DNA of 64,000 nucleotides from Sternotherus odoratus (lineage: Eukaryota; Chordata; Testudines; Kinosternidae): the NCBI GenBank assembly GCA_032164245.1, contig JAVMKO010000001.1, positions 293,061,041-293,125,040 of the forward strand, written 5' to 3'. The notes beneath the pieces were generated by a model. The model ran no database searches, had not been told where the DNA came from, and worked only from the letters and a program-made list of their open reading frames with translations. The stretch's first letter is position 1; every line of letters begins with the position of its first letter. This document shows positions 1 through 8,942 of the stretch, piece after piece. Position numbers and translations under genes: made by a program.

Positions 1-416
1 CTCATTTTGGTATTCTTGCACTGGAGGGCTGGGGAAAGCAAGTCACAAAGTTCCATGAACGTGCCCTTACGCATGCGAAAGTTTCTGAGCCACTGGGAGT
101 CATCCCAGACCCGCAGCACTATGTGATCCCACCAGTCCGTGCTTGTTTCCCTGGCCCAGAATCGGCGTTCCATGGCATGAGCCTGCCCCATTGCCACCAA
201 ATTTGCCAGATTGTCGGATCCCCTACTTTCAGAAACGTCAGTGTCCATGTCCGTGCGCACGTCCAGGTCCATCTCCTCATCACTGTCGTCAGGTTCCAGA
301 AAGCGCAGTTGTCTCCGGATCGCATTCCTCTGCAGACAATGCAGCATAAAATCCACAACAGTGCGCGAGGTCTTCACAACGGCCAGTACTGCAGCGGTGG
401 CATCTGCGGGCTCCAT
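1..416 (-). CDS. Harbinger (HARBI1-like) transposase, N-terminal part, truncated by window edge
   Basis: An uninterrupted frame of 138 codons begins at ATG 416-414 on the minus strand and leaves the window still open. It starts MEPADATAAV, has an acidic patch (LEPDDSDEEMD), and then the stretch RRFWARETSTDWWDHIVL followed by WDDSQWLRNFRMRKGTFMEL, which I recognise as typical of the N-terminal domain of PIF/Harbinger transposases. The DDE catalytic core would lie to the left of base 1. The frame has no stops or frameshifts, so this copy may be relatively young. The complementary plus-strand frame at 123-770 is a shadow of this one. Confidence 0.72.
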   Translation of the reverse strand, partial: MEPADATAAVLAVVKTSRTVVDFMLHCLQRNAIRRQLRFLEPDDSDEEMDLDVRTDMDTDVSESRGSDNLANLVAMGQAHAMERRFWARETSTDWWDHIVLRVWDDSQWLRNFRMRKGTFMELCDLLSPALQCKNTKM

Positions 417-766
417 GCTTGCAGCGGTATGGTGTTAGCGCAGCGCGGAGAAAGGGCGCGAAGAATGAGATGCCTACCCACAGTGCACTGCTCGAAATGG
501 TGTCGGCGGCGCGAAAAAAGGGCGCGAAATAATGAAATGCCTACCCATAGTGCAGCACTCGAAATGGTGCCTGCTGGGGAGTCCGGGAACTATGGAATAG
601 CTACCCACGGTGCAACACTCGCTATGTTGTCGCCTGCCACAGTTGTGTGGACAGACACTGCCGACTTGCTGTGCTTTGTGGGGACGCACAAAATCGACTC
701 TATACAGTCTGCTTTAAAAAATCGACTTAAAGGAAATCGACCTACTGATGTAGTGAAGACGTACCC
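1..766 (-). mobile_element. PIF/Harbinger DNA transposon, 5' end (runs off the left edge)
   Basis: The right end reads as a Harbinger-type terminus (GTAGTGAAGACGTACCC at 750-766) followed by TTA at 767-769, the trinucleotide target preferred by this superfamily. Inside, on the minus strand, is the start of a transposase (1-416). Between them, 417-750 is leader sequence with no other gene. The left end is outside the window. Related termini occur at other MITEs in the window. Confidence 0.65.
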
Positions 767-869
767 TTAGAAGACAAAATTTGGCCCGTGTACCTCAGGG
801 AATGTATTGACTGCTGTGAATTGTTTAATTCATTGCGACAGTTAACCTTTTGTTTTCCATAATGTGTGC

Positions 870-1242
870 GTTTTCCTTGCAGCTGCAGCAATGTCTCTCG
901 GTGCTCCCTCCATGCCAGCACAAAGGCCGAACCAGAAAGCGGACAAGGGAAGACATATTCTGTGAATTTCTGCATTCCTCCGAGAGTGAACGGACAGGAC
1001 CCAGGTAAATGCATGGAGGCTTACGCTGTTAGAGAACATGAAAGCAGGCAGGGAACAAGCGTGTAACAGGCAAGAGGCGATGTTGCGGCTTATGCAGGAG
1101 CAGACAGACTTATTGCGACGTCTGGTTGAGGTGCAGAAAAGGCAGCTAGATCTGAGAGTCCCGCTGCGGCCAGTGAGGAACCAGCTGCTCTCCTCACCAA
1201 GTTCCATATCCTCCTCTCCCAGACGTCCTAGAAAGCGGTGAG
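870..1242 (+). pseudogene. Relic of the second exon of a Harbinger ORF1 (SANT/coiled-coil protein)
   Basis: After an acceptor-like TTTTCCTTGCAG near 870-881 one frame reads RKRTREDIFCEFLHSS, and a different frame further on reads EAMLRLMQEQTDLLRRLVEV followed by a Ser/Pro/Arg-rich tail (SSPSSISSSPRRPRKR) ending at a stop near 1241. This is the usual C-terminal coiled coil of the second protein coded by Harbinger elements. The frame changes between the two parts, so it is broken. It lies outside the Harbinger terminus at 766, so it belongs to a different, older element. Confidence 0.55.
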
Positions 1243-1861
1243 GGGGACGCTCTATTATCCCTTGAACTCAACTCCAGGGGATGGGTCCTGGAGCAGAAGG
1301 GTCTCATCCCCACAGCTTTGATAGCTAGACAGTGCAATTGAAATAAGTTATGTGTCCTTGCCCCTCCCCACTATATTATCAGGCCCTTAGACCTGGGTTA
1401 TCATCGTTGTGCATTGCTGTCTCCGTTCAGTGTTTGTTAGCCTAATGAAAATGCATGAACTAAGGACGAGAGGCTCTTTATTCACTGTGCTCACTGTGGT
1501 TGGTGGGGGTTTCGTTTACAGGCCGTACATGTGAAAAAGGGGGCAGGTTGGTAAGGAACAACACACAGGACTGTCACATCAGTATTGGATCATTCACGAA
1601 ACTGGTTTTCAAAACCTCTCAGAGATGTAGTTCACCTCGATGGAGTTCACCTCTTCTTATTGCCCTGGTGTCTGGCTGCTCATAAAGCATCCATGTCCTT
1701 TAGGATCCTGTGAAGATCCTCCCCATCTCCTCATTCCCCCATCTAGTTTAACACCTTCAAGGTCCTCATTATGGCCACAAACCATCCAGCAGAGAAAGCC
1801 TATGCGGAGCTCCTCCAGACCTCTCTTTAATAATCTGTTGCTAAATAGTGATCAGGGAAGC
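1243..1861. other. No recognisable gene
   Basis: AT-rich noncoding sequence. Only short spurious frames are visible and I see no repeat family I can name. It is probably part of P4HA3 intron 1, inferred from the position of that gene's first exon to the right on the minus strand. Confidence 0.4.
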
Positions 1862-1985
1862 AGTACAGCCTAGTAGTCAGAGCACGGGACCGGAACTCAG
1901 GAGCCCTAGGTCCCATTCCCAGTTCTGCTGCGGGGTGACCTTAGGCAAGTCATTTCACCGCCCCGAGCCTCAGTTTCTCCAGCTG
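1862..1985 (+). repeat. MIR-like CORE-SINE
   Basis: A box-A-like start (CAGCCTAGTAGTCAGAGCAC), a box-B-like segment and the diagnostic GTGACCTTAGGCAAGTCATT followed by CCTCAGTTTCTCC match the conserved middle and end of MIR-type SINEs. It is diverged and old. Confidence 0.7.
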
Positions 1986-2807
1986 TACAGCCAGAATAAA
2001 GTGCTGTGAGATCTGCTGATGGAAAGGGATGTAGGAAAGCTAGAGATCATTATCACTCCGGTCCTCTTGCTTCCCTGCCAGGGGCTGAGAGAGTGCCAGC
2101 TGACTGCGCAGATCCACACCCAGGGGAAGAGGGGGCAGATCTGCACCTCTAAGCACACAGAGCCTTCCCTTCCGGTGTCCACGGCATGATCTCTGCAGCA
2201 GTCTGCTTGCTCTGGCCCAGCTGCAGTTGCATCATACACGGGACTTAAATTCTCACAGTCTTTCCTGGAGCCTCCCGTTCCCCACTTCCCCAGCATGCTA
2301 TAAAACCTCTGGGAGGAGCGGGGGTGGTGGGGGTGGGAGTTGAAAATATTTACTCTGGATGAATTTAAGTCCTGACCATACAGGAAGTGGGCTACTGGGC
2401 CAAATCTCCTGCAAAGTGCCGAGCAGCCCCGACCTCCTACTGCAGTGGGAGCTGGGGGGCACTTCGCATGGCAGGATCTGGTGCATGGAAGTTGCAGGTG
2501 CAACACGTTCCTTGGGGTTTGGCCCTAGCGAGACCATGCTCACTGTCACTGGGTTTGGGTGCACCCAGGGGCTCTGCCTTACCGCTCAAGAAGACCAACG
2601 CACCCATCTAGTGGCCAGCGAGCAAATCACCACCACAACTGCAAGGAGAATCTGACTTCGGAGCTCACTCGCACTGTTTAGTAACGTGGATAGTGGGGTA
2701 GGGGTCAGGTGGGATCGTCACACACATCTAGACTCTAGTGACCTGGATCCTCAAAGGTATTTTGGCCCCTAGCTACTCCCATTGATTTTAATGGGAATTA
2801 GGCACCA

Positions 2808-2929
2808 AGGGTGACCAGACAGTAAATGTGAAAAATCACGACGAGGATAGGGGGTAAAAGGAGACCATATAAGAAAAAGACCCCAAAATCGGGACTGTCC
2901 CTATAAAATCAGGACATCTGGTCAGGCTA
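2808..2929. repeat. Short palindromic MITE, copy 1 of 4
   Basis: About 122 bp bounded by GGGTGACCAGAC and its inverted form TCTGGTCAGGCTA. The same element occurs at 14103-14217, 25134-25255 and 42412-42533. The best-preserved copy has ends TAGGGTGACC and GGTCACCCTA. It has no coding capacity. Confidence 0.7.
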
Positions 2930-3729
2930 ATTTACACTTGAGGATCTAGCCATGTTGTGATACGTGGGCCGACAAATGGACTCTGGTTGTGAGCTCAACT
3001 GTAAAATGTACAGGAACGTTCACAAGTTGTCACATTAACCTACACTAACAAATGTCGATGGGAAAAGATACAAAAATGAGACCGAAAAACTGAATTAGTC
3101 CAAACGAAAAGGCCTCCTGATAGAACTCAAAGACCGTGTTAAAGTCCTGCTTGGCAAAAAAAAAAAAGGCAAAAAAAAAAAAAAAAAAAAGATGAGGTAG
3201 AACCAGAAATTTATGAATGAAAATTGGTGCGTCACATAGTAAGTATAATCGAGGGATAAACTAATGAGGAGCTGGGCTGTTCCACCCAGCCCATCCTTTT
3301 GGGGTCCTTAAAGGAAGACTTTGGGGGGGAAAGAGGGAAGAACAGATGGAGTCTACTGGAACAAGCTGTAGTAAGATGAGGCCCTTTGACATAAACCCTT
3401 GGTATCAGAGGCCGAGTATGAGGCCTGAGGCTTGAACTGAAGTAATGGTCAAGACGTTGCTAACATAAAGCAAAGCTGGGCTGTGAGCCAGAGGTAGGTC
3501 CCTGCTCACAGAAGTTGGCAAGAAGGGAGCTGCTAGAAGTACATATTAATCACTAATAAAATGAACATGTGCCAAGCTGACACCAGAACACCTGGGTACG
3601 AACACATCCCACACAGAAAACAAAGAACAGGCAGACCTAGCTTAAAGGCAGTAGACAATATGATGGACAGACAATATGAAGGAACAATATGATGAATGGA
3701 CAGTGTGATGGATGAATGTTTGTTCGAAC

Positions 3730-3950
3730 CAAGCCTGTGAGAAAGCAACTAACTAACCTAACTAAACCTAACCTAACTAAACTAGCTAAACCTGTGAGAA
3801 AGCAACTTACTAAACCTAACTAAACTAGCTAAACCTGTGAGAAAGCAACTAGTTACTAACTGAACCTAACTAAACTAACCTAACTAAACCTAAACTAACT
3901 AAACTAACTAAACCTGTGAGAAAGCAACTAACTAAACCTGTGAGAAATCA
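3730..3950. repeat. Degenerate CTAA-rich tandem repeat
   Basis: Irregular repeats of CCTAACTAAA alternate with a longer motif CCTGTGAGAAAGCAACTAAC that occurs about four times. It resembles a telomere-like permutation only loosely and has no regular six-base period. Confidence 0.6.
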
Positions 3951-4577
3951 ACATCACAACACCTGGAGTCAGATTTTTAGGTGAGAATATCATCTTTTTT
4001 TTTTAAAAAAAAAGGTCATTTTCTACCCCATATGGCTGCAGAGAAAGTTTGAAAATGTGACCCCTAGAGGCTCCAACTCCAGAGGCAAATACAAAGATCC
4101 CCCCCCCATTATTTTTAAGATCTTGTGATTATGATCTTGATCGTGGAATTTTTGAACACATGGAGTTAGTAATATTGCTGATGTGGCTTATGAGCTTTCT
4201 TGGCTCCTAGTTGGAAAGATAGGGTATAGAATCTTTAACGATGACATCTCTTCTCCCACATGTTTCCCAAGCATTTGAGTTAAATAGATAAAAAACTGGA
4301 AGTGTTTTTTAAGTCCTGCAATTGAGCTTTTGAAAAAATGCAGAGTTGTCATTATTTCAACGGCCCAATAAAAATAAAGTAACAAATATTAAATCAGTCT
4401 GAACAAAACATCACTTCCCCTCTCACTAATCAGCTTTCACTTGCTGGCTGTCTTTGAGGTCATAATCCTGTCTGAGTGAGCTCATCCAGGGAAAACAGGG
4501 TAAACAATTTCGAATGTGAAAAAATAAGCAGAAAGAAAACCTTATAAAGAAAATAGACTCCTCCCAGGCTCTCTTTA

Positions 4578-5658
4578 TCTATATATATAAAAGTCAAATG
4601 GTGTATGTGTGTGTGTATGTATGTATGTGCGCTTACTCCTTCCACACCGTTTGAGCTAGAGACTTGAAATTTGGTACAGTTAGAGGTCTTAGGGTCTTAA
4701 TCAGGGTAAGAGTCGAAAATTTTTCAAATCTTACCCCTGACGCCCCCCCGGGGTGAAATTCTTTAAAGCCGATTCACATCAGCTGGGCAGCTGCTGTTCT
4801 CTGTGACATAGTTATGATGTCATAATACCCCCTCCAACGGACCCCGCACTCGCTCAGCTCTCTGCCCCTTCCCCCGTCCAACGGAACCCCGGAATCCCTC
4901 AGCTCTGTACCCCCTCCCCACCTCCAACAGACCCCGGAATCCCTCAGCTCTGTGCCCCCTCCCCCCTCCAACAGACCCCGCACTCGCTGAGCTCTCTGCC
5001 CCTTCCCCCCTCCAACGGATCCCGCACTCGCTCAGCTCTCTGCCCCCTCCCCACTCCGATGGACCCGAGTTGGGTTTGGTCAGAGGGTAAGTGAGGTGGA
5101 GGTGTCGGGTTTGGTCTGGGGGTGAGGTGGGGGTGTCGGGTTTGGTCGGGGCGGTAAGTGAGCTGGGGGTGTTGGGTTTGGTCTGGGGGGTGGGAAGGTG
5201 TCATGGTGGGTGAGGGGTGAGGTGTGGGTGTTGGGTTTGGTCAGGGGGTGTTGGGTTTGGTGGGGGGGTGAGGAGGGGTGTCGGGGTTGGTCGAGGGGTA
5301 AGTGAGGTGTGGGTGTCGGGTTTGTTTGTGGTGGTAGGTAGGGGTGTCAGGTTTGGTTGGGGGGGAAAGTGAGGTGGGTGTGTCAGGTTTGGTCTACGGG
5401 GGGTGAGGTGTGGGTGTTGGTCAGCGGAGGTTGGTAGGGGGGTGACGAGGGGGTGTTGGGTTTGGGTGGGGGGGGGTGAAAATGTGAGTCGGGGTTGGTC
5501 GAGGGGTAAGTGAGGTGGGGGTGTCGGGTTGGGTCGGGGGGGTGAGGTAGGGGTGTCAGGTTTGCTCTCTGCCCCCTCCAACTGACCCCGCACTCCCTCA
5601 GCTCTCTGCCCCCTCCCCACTTCCGACGGACCCGAGCAACACCGGGTATTTTCGCTAG
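4578..5658 (+). mobile_element. Nonautonomous Helitron (1081 bp)
   Basis: The 5' end is TCTATATATATAAAAGTC and the 3' end is GGGTATTTTCGCTAG preceded by a GC-rich stem, matching the TC...CTRR ends of Helitrons. It sits between A (4577) and T (5659) with no target duplication. The homologous unoccupied site is at 16431/16432. The interior (about 5080-5570) is a G-rich minisatellite of roughly 30-bp units (GAGGTGGGGGTGTCGGG). No Rep/helicase coding sequence is present. Confidence 0.88.
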
Positions 5659-5877
5659 TCCATCATAAAGAAGGGCCCAAACCCATTTTCTCCCCTGCTT
5701 AAGAGGTCACATTTTAAACCAAGATGGTCTTTGGCCTTTCTGCATCCATAGACATTGTACAGCTGTGTTGACTTGTCCGGGGCAGCAGCTGAAGGGTTAA
5801 ATACACAAGGGATGCTCTCATGACTGGGCTGGCAGCCAGAGCTGGGGCTGGGAGTGGACCCTCAGCTGGGCTGCCGG

Positions 5878-6635
5878 TGTAGAACTGAGAAATGAAATTG
5901 TTTGTAAATTGTTCAGGTCACTATATTGTGTTTGTTTCCATATTGGAACTCAGACTCCATTGTTTTTTTACTCCTGTCTTAAACTCCATTTTAAAATGCT
6001 CACTCCACTTTGTCTGCAAAACCCTGATGTAACCTAATTAGTTTAGATGTGTGAATGAGGTCTGCATGGATGATGGAATCAACCTCCAGCCCATCCTGAT
6101 GAAAAAGTGTGAACACCAACTGCTGAAGAACAAAGCAAAAGGAGTCTACCTTAAAGAAAAAGAACAAAATTGAAGAAACATCAAAGCCTGGTCCAAGGCT
6201 GAAAGTCATGTCTGCAATTGACGGATAATCAATCAATAGATCCCAGAGGCAGCATGACACAGCAAGACCTACAGATGCTGAATTCGAACTGAAACCTTAT
6301 AAAAAGGCTGGGTGAGCTAGCAGACTTTGGGTAACGTTCTGCTGCCAACACCAAGGGGTATCAGTGCGCGCTCGACAGAGACCCAACCCCTCCTTGTGCC
6401 AGGCTCTCTTGGCCAGTTAGCCGACACAAGCTCCGAACCCAAGCCACGGACTCAAGCTACATTCAGGACGGGTGACTATATAGCAGCTGCAGAACATCTG
6501 GTGTGTGTGTATGTGTGTGAGTGTGTGTTGTGTACACATAGGTATCAAATATTAGCTATTAATTATTGTATTATAATAAACGTGACATTCTTGTCTTATC
6601 CCCTGAAAAGATCCTGTGTAGTTTTCTGTACAACA
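5878..6635 (+). mobile_element. Solo ERV-type LTR (758 bp)
   Basis: Bounded by TGTAGAAC and GTACAACA (TGT...ACA ends) and flanked by the 4-bp duplication CCGG at 5874-5877 and 6636-6639. It contains a TATA-like TTATAAAAAGG near 6298 and a polyadenylation signal AATAAA near 6577, in the order expected for a plus-strand LTR. No internal viral region adjoins it, so it is a solo LTR. Confidence 0.8.
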
Positions 6636-6639
6636 CCGG

Positions 6640-7590
6640 TTGTGGCCAGCAGCTTTGGCTGGGGCTGGGAATCAGGGGCCAAGACTGGGGCTGCACCTGG
6701 GGGACAGAATGGGGCTGGGAGCAGAGCCATGGCTGGGAGCCGGGGTCATGGTGGAGCAGGCTGGGGGCAGAGCGGGGCTGGGTGGTGCTCCCTCCCCACC
6801 CTCTCTGGGGACAGGCCCATGCCCGACACTTCGGGGACCACTGAGCTAGACATTATAGAGACACAAAGTGAGACAATCCACAGAGAGAGCCAGGTGGTTG
6901 TGACCGAAGAATAAATGTCAGACTTCCAAGAGCTGTTCGTGGACAATTTACAACGAGAAGAAACACCTGTAGAAAGATATTCACTGTGAGTGACCTGCTT
7001 AGCTGACTGCTACACACTGAGGTGGTAGGTGCTACAGAAGTCAGAGAGAGAGAGAGACCCACAAAAGCCCTGGGCTCGAAAGACAACAGGAATGTATTTA
7101 AAATGACACAAGCGTGTGACTGATCAAACACTTCCTAGGCAGATACCTCTGGCAATGTCTACAAGACTCATCTTGTAAGGAAGCCGGCTGGTTATTGCAT
7201 CTACCTTTTCGCTGTGTGGAAGGTAGCCCCAGACATAACACAAGGAAGCAATAGTCCAAAGAAATAAGAGAGGAAGGGCATACCCTCTGGTCCGTCATTG
7301 AGCAAACCTCCCCCTGATGTCCATGTAAGTTTAGCCTCAATAAGGACTGTAGAAATAAAGTACAGACCTCAAAATCTGGCCCATATTCCTAACTTCTGTT
7401 CCAAGGCCTGGTTCTCCTCTCACCCTAATTTGGTGCAACTCCACTGATGTGCATGGAGTCACTCCTGATTTCAGCAAGGTCCATACGCACGTGCCCACCT
7501 GAAGCCAGATCCAATGGCATGTGAGCAGATCGTGCCATTGGAGTTGATGGGAATGTTCCTGGGGTTAACGGTATCTTGCTGACTCCGGCT
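6640..7590. other. GGGCTG-rich stretch and unremarkable intronic sequence
   Basis: 6640-6840 is a low-complexity run of GGCTGGGG and GAGC motifs. The remainder has no gene or repeat I can name. It is presumed P4HA3 intron 1. Confidence 0.4.
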
Positions 7591-7698
7591 CTTAGGGCTT
7601 GTCTACACTGAGTGGCGATGTGGACTGTGGGGTAGGAGTTCTAAAGCACATTCACTGCCCTGTCGTTCACACTGCTGCTCCGTGTACACTGGCCTTAG
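7591..7698. repeat. Short Harbinger-type MITE
   Basis: About 108 bp with imperfect inverted ends, TTAGGGCTTGTCTACACT and GTGTACACTGGCCTTA, including TTA/TAA at the borders. No coding capacity. Confidence 0.55.
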
Positions 7699-7779
7699 TG
7701 TCTCTCATCCCGATGAGGATTAGAACACCTCAGACTGGTAATAATTACCCTGGAATCGGTTCTCGGCCTGGAGATGAGC

Positions 7780-8590
7780 CAGTTCTGCTCTGCCCCCCGG
7801 GCTCTGAGCTGCCTGTTTACAACCGCTTGCAACCCTGGGGTCCAGCCTCCCTCGGACTCTGGGGACCGCGCCGGGGGCAGCTGAGCACCGGGGAAGTTCA
7901 TCGCTGCATGGGGGAGGGGGGGGGTCTCACACCCAGCTGCCTCCCCGAGCCCTGCCCCTCACTACCAGGCGGATCCAGCCTGCGCTGGGAGCCGGGGCCG
8001 GCGGCAGAGCCAGACTGCGGGGGCGGATCCGGCTCAGCCCCCCGCGGGATGTGGGGGAGCCCGGCTGGGGGTCCCGCTGGCGGGGCAGGGCGCCGGGTCC
8101 CGTTACCTCTGCAGGTCCCGCAGCCGGCGGGTCTCCGCCTCCAGGTAGGCTCCCAGGGGCCGCAGCAGCCGCCGCTCGGTGGCCAGCGCCCGGCGCACGG
8201 CGAGCACGGAGGTGAAGGTCTCGCCCGGCGCAGGCAGCCCAGCCAGAGCCCCAGCGCGGCCACCGCCGCCAGCCGCATCGCGCCGCCAGAGCCCGGGATC
8301 TCGCCCGGCCGGCCCCGCCTCGGCCACTGGCAGGGGAAGGCACCGGGGGAGGGGAAGGGAGACGGGGGCCGGCCGCGGTAACGGCCGAAGGGGGGAGCCC
8401 GGGCAGGATCCAGCCGCTGGCGCTTTTCGGGAGGAGCCCGAGGACTCCAGACAACCCCTCGCGACGGGGGCGGGGGGGAGGATTTATTATCCCAGCCCCC
8501 GGGGCTGTGTGCAGCGTGTACGTGTGAGAGCCAGGGGCGGGCTCCCGGCAAGGCGCTCACCCAGCGAGCGGGCTGGGATCCCCCCCCCAA
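7780..8590. promoter_or_regulatory. CpG island at the P4HA3 promoter
   Basis: Very high G+C with abundant CpG, in contrast with flanking sequence, centred on the P4HA3 first coding exon. There is no TATA box upstream of the ATG on the minus strand. The island ends abruptly at about 8590-8606, where a Harbinger element begins, about 330 bp upstream of the start codon. Confidence 0.65.
8107..8278 (-). CDS. P4HA3: Prolyl 4-hydroxylase subunit alpha-3, first coding exon (apparent frameshift)
   Basis: P4HA3 is an endoplasmic-reticulum alpha subunit that, with protein disulfide isomerase, hydroxylates proline in collagens. On the minus strand ATG at 8278-8276 opens a classic signal peptide (MRLAAVAALGLWLGCL). 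One frame over, GETFTSVLAVRRALATERRL and then YLEAETRRLRDLQR match the N-terminal part of the P4HA3 mature protein, where the human gene has a similar ALAPERRLL...RLRDLTRF pattern. The exon ends at a donor (CAGAG|GTAACG, GT at 8106-8105) in phase 2. From ATG to donor is 172 nt, one base out of register for that phase, so a one-base indel lies between about 8222 and 8240. It could be a sequencing error in GC-rich DNA, a polymorphism or a real lesion. Later exons were not found in the window and would lie to the left. Confidence 0.75.
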
Positions 8591-8942
8591 TAACCCACCT
8601 AGGGCGGGTCCGTCTACACCTCCTCCTTAGAGGTATTAGGTCGACTTTACAATGCCGGGGTGTCTACACTACCGAACCCTTTCCGACCCAAAGGGATTTT
8701 CAGATCCGCGCCTGTACTCCACCTGGAGGGGAGGAGTAGCGCCAGACTCGACCTCCGCGGGTCCACTTAGGTGTAATTCGAGGGCTTGGCCTCAGGGATT
8801 GGCCCAGAGCGCTCCAATGGGACCGCTCTGGACAGCACTTTCAACTCCACTGCTCTTGGCCAGGTAGACAGGAGAAGCCCGGGAACTTCTGGATTTCATT
8901 TCCGGTTTGATCCGCGTGGAGAGCTCACCGGCACCGCTGACC

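Larger units (their letters stand above)
2991..5828 (+). repeat. Duplicated block, left copy (two homologous segments)
   Basis: Segments 2991-3365 and 3950-5828 match 13711-14075 and 15803-16603 in order and orientation, with near identity over several hundred bases. The sequence between the segments differs in the two copies. The left copy also carries a 1081-bp Helitron (4578-5658) that the right copy lacks. It could be a local direct duplication or two copies of an unclassified interspersed repeat. Confidence 0.65.

Noticed and set aside
123..770. 215-codon plus-strand open frame
   Set aside because: It is the complement of the Harbinger transposase start and leader, in the same codon register. 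The minus-strand protein has recognisable family motifs; this one has none.
3730..3950. Interstitial telomere-like repeat
   Set aside because: The CCTAACTAAA pattern is irregular and never forms runs of CCCTAA/TTAGGG.
7599..8590. Several 175-260 codon frames in the CpG island
   Set aside because: GC-rich DNA has few stops. Only the segment with P4HA3 similarity, a signal peptide and a donor site is supported.
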